Assembly (NCBI RefSeq): GCF_017814435.1
Contig: NZ_JAGJCB010000001.1
Span: 62,001-126,000, forward strand
Origin: Mariniflexile gromovii
GTDB lineage: Bacteria; Bacteroidota; Bacteroidia; Flavobacteriales; Flavobacteriaceae
Length of the DNA: 64,000 nt
Direction: 5' to 3'
Shown here: positions 55,698-64,000 of the stretch, in pieces
Numbering within the stretch: the first letter of the stretch is position 1
How the letters are laid out: every line of letters starts with the position of its first letter
Notes under the pieces: model-generated
Databases searched by the model: none
Seen by the model: only the letters and a program-made list of their open reading frames with translations
Told to the model about the DNA's origin: nothing
Made by a program: the position numbers and the translations under genes

Positions 55698-58530
55698 ATG
55701 GAGCTAATTCCTTTTTAAGAAACTTAGCCGTATAGCTTTTTTTGTGGTTGGCCACTACTTCGGGAGTACCTTCAACAACTACTTGTCCGCCACCTCTTCC
55801 GCCTTCATAACCAATATCGATAATGTGGTCTACAGTTTTAATAACGTCCAAATTATGTTCAATAATTAATACCGTATTGCCCTTATCTGCCAGTTTATTA
55901 AGTACGATCATTAATACTCGAATATCTTCAAAATGCAAGCCGGTTGTGGGTTCATCAAGTATGTAAAACGTGTTTCCGGTATCGCGTTTACTTAATTCGG
56001 TTGCCAATTTAATGCGTTGTGCTTCACCACCAGAAAGCGTTGTGCTTTGTTGCCCTAAAGTGATGTATCCCAGACCAACATCTTTAATGGTTTTTAATTT
56101 ATTGTGAATTTTTGGAATGTGCTCAAAGAAAGGAACCGCTTCGTTGATGGTCATATCCAACACATCGCTGATGCTTTTTCCTTTGTATCGAATTTCTAAA
56201 GTTTCGCGATTGAAACGTTTACCTTGGCAAGTTTCGCATTCCACATATACATCGGGTAGAAAATTCATTTCTATAACCCTTAAACCACCACCTTGGCAGG
56301 TTTCACAACGACCGCCTTTTACATTGAAACTGAAACGGCCTGCTTTGTAACCACGAATCATGGCTTCGGGGATTTTAGCAAACAAACTGCGAATTTCGTC
56401 AAACGTCTTCGTATATGTTGCAGGATTGCTTCGTGGTGTACGGCCAATGGGCGACTGGTTGATATCAATCACTTTATCAATATGTTCTAAACCGCTAATA
56501 CTTTTATAGGGCATCGGTTTTTTAACGCCATTAAAGTAATGGGCGTTTAAAATGGGGTAGAGGGTTTCGTTAATTAAAGTCGATTTTCCACTACCAGAAA
56601 CGCCCGTAACCCCAATCATTTTTCCTAAAGGAATTTTTACCGATACATTTTTTAGATTATTGCCCGTACAGCCTTTAAGCTCGATAAACTTCCCATTGCC
56701 TTCACGTCGTTTTTTAGGAATTTCAATTTGTTTGGTACCGTTTAAATAATCGGCCGTTAAAGTATGGTGTGTTAAAAGCTCTTTTGGGGTGCCAATGCTT
56801 ATTATTTCTCCTCCATATTTCCCAGCTTTTGGTCCAATATCTATCACATAATCGGCACGCTCAATCATGTCTTTATCGTGTTCAACCACAATGACTGAGT
56901 TGCCAATATCACGAAGTGATACCAGTGAATTTATCAATTTTTCGTTATCGCGCTGATGCAAACCAATACTAGGCTCATCTAAAATATAAAGGACTCCAAC
57001 CAATTGTGAGCCAATTTGGGTTGCCAATCGGATGCGTTGTGCTTCACCACCCGAAAGTGATTTTGAGCTTCGGTTTAACGATAAATAATCTAAGCCTACA
57101 TCCAATAAAAATTGAAGTCTCGATTTTATTTCCTTTATTACTTCTTCAGCAATTTGTAATTGTTTTTCAGATAAATGATGGTGTAAATCGTTAAACCATT
57201 GGGTTAACTCCACAACATCGGCATTCGCTAATTCAGCAATGTTTTTGTTGTTTATCTTGAAGAAAAGTGATTCTTTTTTTAAACGAGACCCTTCGCATTC
57301 AGGACATTTTACTTTGTCCATATAATCTTTTGCCCATCGTTTTAAAGAAGTAGATTCGGCTGTTTTATATTGATTTTCAATAAAATTGGCGACACCTTCA
57401 AAATCTATTTTATAATCGCGGGTAACACCCAAAGTTTTGCTTTGTACCGAAAATTTTTCATTCCCTCCATACAAAATCATTTGTTTGGCTTCTTCAGGAA
57501 TGTCTTTATAAGCATCGGTTAATTTGAAGTTGAAACGTTGTGCAATGGTTTCAAACTGTTTAAAAATCCAACTACTTTTTTCGGGGCCATGTGGTGCAAG
57601 GGCTCCCGCTTTTATAGAAATACTATCGTCTGGAACTATTTTCTTTTCGTTCACTTTATATAGTGTGCCAATACCGTTACAAGTATCACAAGCGCCTTTT
57701 GGTGAGTTGAAAGAGAAATTGTTGGGTTCAGGATTTGGATATGAAATGCCCGAAGTAGGACACATTAAACTTCTGCTAAAATAGCGGGTTTCATTGGTGT
57801 CTTGATCTAAAACCATCAATACATCATCACCATGATGCATGGCGGTATTTATGGTTTCTGTAAGGCGTTTATCGTTATCTGCTGAATCGTCAATAACCAA
57901 TCTATCTATAACAATTTCAATATCGTGGGTTTTGTATCGGTCCAGCATCATGCCTTTTGTAAGGTCTTTTATCTCGCCATCCGTCCTCACTTTTACAAAA
58001 CCTTGTTTTGCTATTTGTTCAAATAATTCGCGATAATGACCTTTACGTGAACGTATTATAGGAGCTAAAACATTAATGCGTTTCCCTTTAAAATCGCTAA
58101 TAATGAGTTCTTTAATTTGGGCATCACTATAGCTTACCATTTTATCGCCCGTATTGTAACTGTATGCATCACTGGCTCGTGCGTATAAAAGACGGAGGAA
58201 ATCGTAAATTTCTGTGATGGTACCCACCGTAGATCGTGGCGATTTGCTGGTTGTTTTTTGTTCGATGGCAATTACGGGACTTAAACCATCAATTTTGTCA
58301 ACATCTGGACGTTCCAATCCACCTAAAAACTGACGTGCATACGCCGAAAACGTTTCAATATATCTACGTTGTCCTTCGGCATAAATAGTATCAAAAGCCA
58401 ATGATGATTTTCCACTGCCAGATAAACCAGTAATAACTACAAGTTTTTCACGGGGAATAGAAACATCAATATTTTTAAGGTTATGGACTCTAGCTCCTTT
58501 AACTTCAATAAAATCGTCAAATTGGGTCAT
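55681..58530 (-). CDS. uvrA: Excinuclease ABC subunit A
   Basis: 949 residues from the ATG at 58530. A longer form from 58548 would start upstream of the probable transcription start, so I reject it. UvrA features are complete: Walker [15 protein letters not shown] and [24 protein letters not shown] signatures in both halves, Walker [15 protein letters not shown] and [13 protein letters not shown], and zinc-binding Cys modules ([34 protein letters not shown]). UvrA dimers find bulky DNA lesions in nucleotide excision repair and load UvrB. The last codons come from the 7-bp repeat. Confidence 0.96.
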   Translation of the reverse strand: MTQFDDFIEVKGARVHNLKNIDVSIPREKLVVITGLSGSGKSSLAFDTIYAEGQRRYIETFSAYARQFLGGLERPDVDKIDGLSPVIAIEQKTTSKSPRSTVGTITEIYDFLRLLYARASDAYSYNTGDKMVSYSDAQIKELIISDFKGKRINVLAPIIRSRKGHYRELFEQIAKQGFVKVRTDGEIKDLTKGMMLDRYKTHDIEIVIDRLVIDDSADNDKRLTETINTAMHHGDDVLMVLDQDTNETRYFSRSLMCPTSGISYPNPEPNNFSFNSPKGACDTCNGIGTLYKVNEKKIVPDDSISIKAGALAPHGPEKSSWIFKQFETIAQRFNFKLTDAYKDIPEEAKQMILYGGNEKFSVQSKTLGVTRDYKIDFEGVANFIENQYKTAESTSLKRWAKDYMDKVKCPECEGSRLKKESLFFKINNKNIAELANADVVELTQWFNDLHHHLSEKQLQIAEEVIKEIKSRLQFLLDVGLDYLSLNRSSKSLSGGEAQRIRLATQIGSQLVGVLYILDEPSIGLHQRDNEKLINSLVSLRDIGNSVIVVEHDKDMIERADYVIDIGPKAGKYGGEIISIGTPKELLTHHTLTADYLNGTKQIEIPKKRREGNGKFIELKGCTGNNLKNVSVKIPLGKMIGVTGVSGSGKSTLINETLYPILNAHYFNGVKKPMPYKSISGLEHIDKVIDINQSPIGRTPRSNPATYTKTFDEIRSLFAKIPEAMIRGYKAGRFSFNVKGGRCETCQGGGLRVIEMNFLPDVYVECETCQGKRFNRETLEIRYKGKSISDVLDMTINEAVPFFEHIPKIHNKLKTIKDVGLGYITLGQQSTTLSGGEAQRIKLATELSKRDTGNTFYILDEPTTGLHFEDIRVLMIVLNKLADKGNTVLIIEHNLDVIKTVDHIIDIGYEGGRGGGQVVVEGTPEVVANHKKSYTAKFLKKELAPLIIDN

Positions 58531-58545
58531 AAATTGGCAAAAGCG

Positions 58546-58553
58546 CAAAGTTA
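58546..58553 (-). promoter_or_regulatory. Candidate -7 box of uvrA
   Basis: The minus strand reads TAACTTTG, 16 nt before the ATG at 58530. No LexA-like site was noticed. Confidence 0.5.
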
Positions 58554-58653
58554 CGATTTTAGTTGTTAAATTCTTGTGAAGATTTATTTCATCTTTAATT
58601 ACTGTTTGTTATTCCAATGCTTATCCGTTATTAATCATAAATTACTTCAAAGT

Positions 58654-58680
58654 GAGGTCTCGACTGCGCTCGACCTGACA
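58654..58680. repeat. Dispersed hairpin repeat, copy A
   Basis: GAGGTCTCGACTGCGCTCGA plus CCTGACA. It is an imperfect inverted repeat (GGTC.CGA / TCGACC) and differs from the copy at 60160 at three bases. This sort of element is common between genes in Flavobacteriaceae. Confidence 0.7.
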
Positions 58681-58750
58681 CGGGAAGTTTTATTATGATT
58701 GTTTATAGATATTCAAATTATTTCAGAAGATAAAATGAAATAATAGAATT

Positions 58751-59230
58751 TTAATTCTCAAGCGGTTCTTCAAGCACTTCAAGATTTACAATTAAATAAC
58801 CACGTAATTTAAACTTGGCAATTTCCATGAAGGCTTTTTTTGATAAATCAATTTCTCTGCCTTTTACAAAAGGTCCTCTGTCGTTTACCGTTACAATAAC
58901 CGATTCGCCATTAACCGTATTGGTTACCTTCACTTTGGTGCCAAATTTTAGGGTTTTGTGTGCGGCTGTATATAGGTTATTATCAAACTTTTCACCACTC
59001 GCCGTTTTTCTTCCATTAAATTTATCGTGGTAATAAGAGGCATGTGCATTTTCAAGATATGGTATATATGCAGTTGATGTAGAATCTATAAATATTGAAT
59101 CGCTTAAAATGGAATCTATTTGAACGATATTGTACGAAGCACTTTTTTCCGTTCTTGTATTTGAAGATTTAAAGCTGCTTAAAATAATAATAAGCCCTAA
59201 AAAACCTATAATTTGAGTCGTTAACTTCAT
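58751..59230 (-). CDS. RlpA-like double-psi beta-barrel protein
   Basis: 159 residues with an N-terminal membrane or signal segment (IIGFLGLIIILSSFKSS). The rest is an RlpA-like domain: ASYYHDKFNGRKTASGEKFD, LYTAAHKTLKFGTKVKVTN, VTVNDRGPFVKGREIDLS, with the Asp residue of NDRGP in place. RlpA proteins cut peptidoglycan strands that lack stem peptides at division septa. It has no SPOR domain and no clear lipobox, so targeting must differ from E. coli RlpA. Confidence 0.85.
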   Translation of the reverse strand: MKLTTQIIGFLGLIIILSSFKSSNTRTEKSASYNIVQIDSILSDSIFIDSTSTAYIPYLENAHASYYHDKFNGRKTASGEKFDNNLYTAAHKTLKFGTKVKVTNTVNGESVIVTVNDRGPFVKGREIDLSKKAFMEIAKFKLRGYLIVNLEVLEEPLEN

Positions 59231-59315
59231 ATACTTCTTTTAATAATTCTTACAAGTAACGAAAGAATTGATTTTTAATTATACGCCTAAAACAACTTTT
59301 TAGACTTTTTACTTC

Positions 59316-59353
59316 AAAAAAAAAAGAAGCTATATCATTACGACATAGCTTCT
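59316..59353 (-). terminator. Rho-independent terminator
   Basis: Read on the minus strand: AGAAGCTATGTC, a short loop, then TATAGCTTCT and a run of ten T residues. It follows the gene at 59378-59752. Confidence 0.85.
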
Positions 59354-59377
59354 AAATATGTATGCTTGAAAATCTTT

Positions 59378-59752
59378 TTACGGATTAACTTTAGACATTT
59401 CACCAGAAGATAATGCTTTTGAGTAGTTAGCTTCTACATGTTTTACAACCCCAAAAAATTTAGTGTTGTCTTCGTTTCCTAAAAGCACTTTAGTATGGCC
59501 ACTTTCATGATTAACAACCTCTTTTATTACCACACGCTTTCCATGTACACTTTTGTAATTAGCAACATTTCCTTTTTTTACTATGATGTTTAATTGTGGA
59601 AAATCTATATGGTTATACTTAATATTTGATGTTGAATTGATAACTAAAACATCGCCAATTTTTGGGTCGTTTTGTTTTAATTCAAGCGGATGTGTGTTAT
59701 TTGCAAAAGCAAAACCAGATACGAGTAATAGTAATAAATAAATTCTTTTCAT
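59378..59752 (-). CDS. Small exported protein of unknown function
   Basis: 124 residues with a signal peptide (YLLLLLVSGFAFAN). The remainder is beta-rich (KIGDVLVINSTSNIKYNHI, LNIIVKKGNVANYKSVHGKR, GHTKVLLGNEDNTKFFGVVK). It looks like a conserved Bacteroidota periplasmic or surface protein of the OB or SH3 type, but I do not recognise a named family. It stands alone with its own terminator. Confidence 0.7.
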   Translation of the reverse strand: MKRIYLLLLLVSGFAFANNTHPLELKQNDPKIGDVLVINSTSNIKYNHIDFPQLNIIVKKGNVANYKSVHGKRVVIKEVVNHESGHTKVLLGNEDNTKFFGVVKHVEANYSKALSSGEMSKVNP

Positions 59753-60302
59753 AATTTAAAATTTTTAAAGATTATTAATGTTCGAAGACTAAAATAGTAA
59801 CAGAAAAGTAATTTTTAATACCGTTTAGAATTGTTTAACTTTTTTAGAATTTTCAAATAAAAATGAACGACCCTAACTAAATATGGGTGTAAGAAATGGG
59901 AGAAGATATTTAATGGTTTTTTGCTATTCCTTTTTATGTACTCAGGTTAAAAAATAGATGATTTTTATAGCTTTTGCCCTTAAAAAACTAGGGGTATTTT
60001 CAAAGTGTAAATTATGCTTAATTAACAAAAAATTAACTTTTGTACAGTATTGCTTAAATCTCGATGTCTCCTCGAGCATTGCCGAAGACAAAACGTGTTT
60101 TGGTTGAAGGTAGCTCGCAAAGCGAATCGAGAAGTGTTTTTATTAACTCAAGTAATAAAGAGGTCTCAACTACGCTCGATCTGACATGGAAATTGAATTA
60201 TAACTAGTTACTGACTATCAGTTTCTAATTTTTCAGAATTCAATTTAGGTTTTTGTGAAGTTTTAGTATCATTGTAAATAGAATTAACATAAAAATATCA
60301 AT
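59753..60302. other. Intergenic region with repeat
   Basis: 550 bp between divergent genes. It contains the hairpin repeat at 60160-60186 and a short GC-richer stretch near 60060-60130 (CTCCTCGAGC; GCTCGCAAAGCGAATCGAG) that looks like repeat debris. No open frame or consensus promoter was found. Confidence 0.45.
60160..60186. repeat. Dispersed hairpin repeat, copy B
   Basis: GAGGTCTCAACTACGCTCGA plus TCTGACA. It matches copy A at 58654 except at three bases, two of which break the stem pairing, so it is the more decayed copy. Confidence 0.7.
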
Positions 60303-60827
60303 ATGAAATTATTAGGAATAGGCTCTAGGATTAACCATGCTGAATACGGAAAAGGTGTTGTAACCAATGTAACATCGCAACATTATTGGGTAACTTTTAT
60401 AGAAAACGGATTGGAAACCATTGATTTGGATAGTGATTTTGAAGTTATTGAAGCGGCTGATGGTGATGTGGATACCGTAAGTTTTTTTGATGTTGAAAGT
60501 AGCTTGGTGAACATTTTAAAGAAGTGGAGCGATGCTAGTGAAATTGTGCCCATTGCCGATAAATATAAAGGAGGAAAACTTATTTTAGAACCAGCAGATA
60601 CCAATTTAAAGTCATACGAATTGCCAATTGATACTTTTTTTCATAAAATAACCATGGTGCGCGACCGCTTACGTGTTATGGAGCAACGCGTTAATGCCAG
60701 TGATTTGGATGAGCAAGGTAAAATAGATTTGCAACAATATATTACTAGAATTTACGGCAGTTTAACCAGTTTTAATATTCTGTTTAAATCGGATAGTCAT
60801 CGTTTTGTTGGGCAGAAGGGGAGTTAA
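60303..60827 (+). CDS. Conserved protein with Tudor/SH3-like N terminus
   Basis: 174 residues, cytosolic. The N terminus GSRINHAEYGKGVVTNVTSQ with VTFIENGLETID resembles the small barrel at the C-terminal end of UvrD/PcrA helicases (binding to RNA polymerase or nucleic acid). The rest is helical (ESSLVNILKKWSDASEIV, KITMVRDRLRVMEQRV). I know this layout as a conserved Bacteroidota protein without an assigned role; binding to a nucleic acid or to RNA polymerase is only a guess. Confidence 0.65.
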   Translation: MKLLGIGSRINHAEYGKGVVTNVTSQHYWVTFIENGLETIDLDSDFEVIEAADGDVDTVSFFDVESSLVNILKKWSDASEIVPIADKYKGGKLILEPADTNLKSYELPIDTFFHKITMVRDRLRVMEQRVNASDLDEQGKIDLQQYITRIYGSLTSFNILFKSDSHRFVGQKGS

Positions 60828-60839
60828 TACTAAGTTTGC

Positions 60840-60887
60840 AGTCTCAGTTTCAGTTTTCAGTAAAAGATAGTGATTGTGACTGAGACT
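60840..60887. terminator. Inverted repeat between convergent genes
   Basis: AGTCTCAGT and ACTGAGACT are separated by about 30 nt that contain small CAGTTTTCAG-like repeats. It may terminate either flanking gene. There is no long T run. Confidence 0.35.
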
Positions 60888-60893
60888 AAAAAC

Positions 60894-61613
60894 TCATTCA
60901 GTTCCTTTGATATGGCTAATTTCCAACCCAAAAACTCCCATTTTATGGAATGTAGGTAATTGAGCGCCACTTTCTGTGGTGGTCCAATCGCTCCATGTAG
61001 CTGTTAAGCCATTAATAGGTAAAATATCAACCCACATTTGAAAACTTGTGGGTTTTCCGTTATTATCCAAATGCCATAAATACGAATCTCCTGGAGTTGT
61101 GCCACCAGAAGTGTAGGTTACTAAAAGTGCTTTTTTATTGTTTTCTAAGTTTACCAAACGGCGTTCAGCCCCTTTGTCAAATACTTTATAAGGTGCCACT
61201 AACCAAAACGAATCGTTGTTAAAGTATTTAACGGCTTTTTCAATAAGTTCTTTTGATAAATCGGCATCCATAACCCTAAAACTGTGTACAAATGCTTGGT
61301 TTTTCGATGCATCTTTTAAATCAAGACTTACCTTATAATCTTTCCAGTAAACATCACAGGTGTTTTTGTTTTTCTGCCATTTAAATAGGTGCCTTCGTTT
61401 AAAAGTCCATTCTAAATAGTCTGTATTTTCAAAAGCTTTGTAATTAAGTGCTTCCAACATTTTGTAAGCTAAAGCATCGGCTTCCTTTCCTGTAATACCT
61501 TCGGGTAAATCTTCGTTATACTTAAAATATAAAAAACAAAAAAGCAGTAAACTGGGCAGTGTTAAAAACACAAGAACTCCAGTGGTAATTTTTACTGTTT
61601 TTTTAGATATCAT
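60894..61613 (-). CDS. Membrane-anchored protein of unknown function
   Basis: 239 residues with one N-terminal hydrophobic anchor (GVLVFLTLPSLLLFCFLYF). The rest is periplasmic and rich in Trp and charged residues (LEWTFKRRHLFKWQKNKNTC, DSFWLVAPYKVFDKGAERR, TTPGDSYLWHLDNNGKPTSF). It looks like a conserved Bacteroidota protein with a lipoprotein-carrier-like or START-like beta fold, but I cannot place it. It appears monocistronic. Confidence 0.65.
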   Translation of the reverse strand: MISKKTVKITTGVLVFLTLPSLLLFCFLYFKYNEDLPEGITGKEADALAYKMLEALNYKAFENTDYLEWTFKRRHLFKWQKNKNTCDVYWKDYKVSLDLKDASKNQAFVHSFRVMDADLSKELIEKAVKYFNNDSFWLVAPYKVFDKGAERRLVNLENNKKALLVTYTSGGTTPGDSYLWHLDNNGKPTSFQMWVDILPINGLTATWSDWTTTESGAQLPTFHKMGVFGLEISHIKGTE

Positions 61614-61768
61614 TTAAGAGTGTTCAGGTAATAAAAAACCTAAATTATTAATTACTAATATATTAATCAAAGAAAACTGTTGAAAACCGACAGCGGCATG
61701 GTCTATTCGATTATCTGTATCTAGGTTTGCAGTTTATCTTTAAAATTAGAATACTGTCGAGTTTGTTT

Positions 61769-62368
61769 TTACTCAAAATTTAACGAATACTCTTTTAGTC
61801 TTTCTTTTGAAAAGCTAATGAGTTCGTCAAAAAAGGAAGAAAACTCCGTTTCAAATTCATTGTAAAACAGTTCTAATTCTTTAACTGCTTCATCCATTCC
61901 AGAAACATTTTTGGTACGTCTATTCATACCTGCCAAAACTCTAGAAATTCCTTCTATGGAAGCATAGCTCAGCAACCAATTGTCGGTAAGCATATAGGGC
62001 ATCATTTTTTGAATGCGTTGTGGTAAGATTTCAAAATTGTTTTCTAACGAATTATAAAACGTTTCAACATAATTTTTTAGAGGGATATCACTGTATGTGT
62101 CCCAGTTTTTTGCCAAAAAATGATCGTATAGAATATCTACTATAATACCTGAATAATGCCCGTATTTTTCGTGCAATCGTTTGGTACTTAGTCTAACGGT
62201 TGGGTGCGCATCAGTGAATGTGTCAATGTTTCGATGAAGCAAAATTCCAATTTGAATGTCTTTCGGATAATTTTTATACGATTTGCCTTTAATACCATCT
62301 GCAATAAAATTTCCAATGGTAATCAAATCGTTATCTCCAGACAGGTAAATGTGCGCTAAATAATTCAT
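61769..62368 (-). CDS. Acyl carrier protein phosphodiesterase (DUF479 family)
   Basis: 199 residues. The AcpH-type pattern of conserved His and Asp is clear: MNYLAHIYLSG at the start, IGNFIADGIKG, GILLHRNIDTFTDAHP, and YSGIIVDILYDHFLAKNW. The enzyme removes the phosphopantetheine arm from acyl carrier protein and belongs to the HD-like metal hydrolases. Length agrees with the family. It is divergent from glmM across 170 bp. Confidence 0.85.
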   Translation of the reverse strand: MNYLAHIYLSGDNDLITIGNFIADGIKGKSYKNYPKDIQIGILLHRNIDTFTDAHPTVRLSTKRLHEKYGHYSGIIVDILYDHFLAKNWDTYSDIPLKNYVETFYNSLENNFEILPQRIQKMMPYMLTDNWLLSYASIEGISRVLAGMNRRTKNVSGMDEAVKELELFYNEFETEFSSFFDELISFSKERLKEYSLNFE

Positions 62369-62494
62369 TTGTGAAATTTACGAATTACGAATTTAGAATT
62401 GCAACTTTGAAATCGTAATTAATAATATTTTAAAAAATTGAACACTAAATTATTATAAAGCGATACCATATGACTATAAAAAAACAATAAAATA

Positions 62495-62516
62495 TACATT
62501 TGAAGTGGTATATTTG
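62495..62516 (+). promoter_or_regulatory. Two candidate -7 boxes of glmM
   Basis: TACATTTG (62495-62502) and TATATTTG (62509-62516) both fit TAnnTTTG. Neither has TTG at the usual distance. Leaders would be about 32 or 18 nt. Confidence 0.4.
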
Positions 62517-62539
62517 TTCAATAATTTGAAAAAAACTTT

Positions 62540-63928
62540 ATGACACTTATAAAATCAATTTCAGGAATTAGAGGAACTATTGGCGGAAACGTGGCTGATA
62601 ATTTAACACCTATTGATGCTGTAAAATTTGCTGCAGCTTATGGTGTGTGGTTAAAACAACAACGCCAAAAGGATACTTACAAAGTTGTGGTTGGTAGAGA
62701 TGCACGTATTTCCGGAGCCATGATTCAAAATTTAGTAATGAATACATTGGTTGGTTTAGGTATTAATGTAGTTGATTTAGGCTTGTCTACAACACCTACC
62801 GTTGAAATGGCTGTACCTATGGAACATGCCGATGGTGGTATTATTTTAACAGCAAGCCACAACCCCAAACAATGGAATGCATTAAAGTTATTGAATGAAA
62901 AAGGTGAGTTTTTAGATGCTGTTGAAGGTGCTAAAATATTAGATATTGCAGAAAGTGATAACATGAGTTTTGCCGATGTAGATAGTTTGGGTAAAATCAC
63001 AAAAAACAAAGCATATATAGATTTACATATTATAGAAGTTTTAGATTTGCCTTTGGTAACCGTTCCTGCCATTGAGGAAGCCCGTTTTAAAGTGGTGGTA
63101 GATGGCGTAAATTCTACCGGAGGTATTGCTGTTCCTTTACTTTTAGAGCGTTTAGGGGTTGAAGTTGTAAAGCTATATTGTGAACCAAACGGTCAGTTTC
63201 CGCACAATCCAGAGCCTTTAAAAGAACATTTAACCGATTTGTCTGAAGCTGTAAAAAAACACAATGCCGATTTTGGTATTGTTGTAGATCCAGATGTAGA
63301 CCGTTTAGCGTTCATGGATGAAAACGGCGACATGTTTGGTGAGGAATATACTTTGGTTGCTTGTGCCGATTATGTACTAAGCAAAACCCCAGGAAACACC
63401 GTAAGCAATATGAGTTCTACCAGAGCATTGCGTGATGTAACCGAAAAACATGGCGGTATGTACGAAGCCAGTGCAGTAGGTGAAGTGAATGTGGTAAAAT
63501 TAATGAAGAAAAATAAAGTGGTTATTGGTGGTGAAGGTAACGGTGGTATTATTTATCCAGAATCCCATTATGGTCGTGATGCGCTAGTTGGCATCGCCTT
63601 ATTTTTGAGTTTATTGGCAGAAAGAGGTATCTCTGTAAGCGAACTTAGAAAAAGCTACCCTAATTATTTTATGAGCAAAAAGAAAATTGAATTAACGCCT
63701 GGGTTAGATGTTGATGGTATTTTAAAGAAGATTGAAACCCGTTACCAAAACGAGCAATTAACCACTATTGATGGTGTTAAAATTGATTTTTCTGAAAGCT
63801 GGGTGCATTTACGCAAAAGCAATACCGAGCCTATTATTAGAATCTATACCGAAGCAAAATCGCAACAAGAAGCTGATGTCTTAGCCGATAAATTTATTGA
63901 AGAAATAGGCAGTATAGCTAAAGGCTAA
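62540..63928 (+). CDS. glmM: Phosphoglucosamine mutase
   Basis: 462 residues, alpha-D-phosphohexomutase family. The phosphoserine loop TASHNP has Ser106, the metal-binding loop DPDVD is at residues 250-254, the sugar-binding loop GEGNGGIIYP is present, and the C-terminal phosphate-binding loop reads LRKSNTEPIIRIYTEA. The start ISGIRGTIGG is typical. It turns glucosamine 6-phosphate into glucosamine 1-phosphate for UDP-GlcNAc and so for peptidoglycan and lipid A. A ManB-type hexomutase is the alternative, but length and motifs favour GlmM. Confidence 0.87.
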   Translation: MTLIKSISGIRGTIGGNVADNLTPIDAVKFAAAYGVWLKQQRQKDTYKVVVGRDARISGAMIQNLVMNTLVGLGINVVDLGLSTTPTVEMAVPMEHADGGIILTASHNPKQWNALKLLNEKGEFLDAVEGAKILDIAESDNMSFADVDSLGKITKNKAYIDLHIIEVLDLPLVTVPAIEEARFKVVVDGVNSTGGIAVPLLLERLGVEVVKLYCEPNGQFPHNPEPLKEHLTDLSEAVKKHNADFGIVVDPDVDRLAFMDENGDMFGEEYTLVACADYVLSKTPGNTVSNMSSTRALRDVTEKHGGMYEASAVGEVNVVKLMKKNKVVIGGEGNGGIIYPESHYGRDALVGIALFLSLLAERGISVSELRKSYPNYFMSKKKIELTPGLDVDGILKKIETRYQNEQLTTIDGVKIDFSESWVHLRKSNTEPIIRIYTEAKSQQEADVLADKFIEEIGSIAKG

Positions 63929-63940
63929 TTAAAAATAAGT

Positions 63941-64000
63941 ATGAACATGAAATACATAAATACATATAATCTATGCACTTTAATAGTTATTTTGCTATTT
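63941..64000 (+). CDS. Start of a further gene, cut by the window edge
   Basis: From ATG 63941 the frame reads MNMKYINTYNLCTLIVILLF, the beginning of a signal peptide or membrane anchor, 12 nt after the glmM stop. It is open to the edge and too short to identify. It is probably cotranscribed with glmM. Confidence 0.5.
   Translation, partial: MNMKYINTYNLCTLIVILLF

Noticed and set aside
58531-58548. Longer UvrA with six extra N-terminal residues
   Set aside because: The -7 promoter box overlaps this stretch, and UvrA homologues begin close to the [14 protein letters not shown] segment, which fits the ATG at 58530.
1-64000. Prophage, insertion sequence, toxin-antitoxin or restriction genes
   Set aside because: No transposase, integrase, phage structural, nuclease or toxin-antitoxin motif was found in any frame examined.

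Overview
The window is a chromosomal segment of a marine-type Flavobacteriaceae (Bacteroidota). It is AT-rich and carries gliding-motility and type IX secretion (T9SS) genes: SprB-repeat adhesins with type B C-terminal sorting domains and PorP/SprF-like proteins. Several promoters match the Bacteroidota consensus (TTG, about 19 nt, TAnnTTTG). No tRNA, rRNA operon, CRISPR array or insertion sequence was seen.

Region 1 (about 0.5-35 kb) is an spr-type surface-adhesin locus, all on the + strand. It holds a secreted beta-helix-like protein, an SprC-like type B cargo protein, an SprD-like protein (PorP/SprF barrel, coiled coil, SPOR-like end), a 2757-residue SprB-like adhesin with its SprF, and a second, much larger SprB-like adhesin with its own SprF. 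The second adhesin spans 16238-33804 (about 5855 residues if intact) but is split by a one-base frameshift in an A run near 20460. Inside it are a higher-order repeat of about 573-622 residues and an apparently perfect 1310-bp direct repeat. The two sprF copies differ at only about nine bases, while the two adhesins have diverged. Both sprF copies and some adhesin blocks are visibly richer in GC than their surroundings, which suggests recombination or gene conversion.

Region 2 (35-46 kb) is housekeeping and metabolism: an MFS transporter, a carboxypeptidase-regulatory-like membrane protein, a glutaminyl cyclase lipoprotein, the 4.5S SRP RNA with a textbook promoter, an SDR oxidoreductase fronted by ten copies of a 7-bp repeat, a thioredoxin-fold lipoprotein without CxxC, a YbiT-type ABC-F protein, a DUF2007 protein and PheT.

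Region 3 (46-64 kb) holds a compact cassette of one small sortable precursor, one exosortase and one membrane protein. After it come an operon of fused branched-chain 2-oxoacid dehydrogenase E1, DoxX and a helical protein, then an M1-peptidase-like protein without HExxH fused to an outer-membrane barrel, a LOG-family enzyme, UvrA, an RlpA-like protein, several conserved unknowns, an ACP phosphodiesterase and GlmM. The window ends inside a further exported-protein gene.

The region most likely to repay attention is the tandem SprB-SprF locus, with its frameshift, super-repeats and shared promoter motif. The exosortase/peptide cassette is second.
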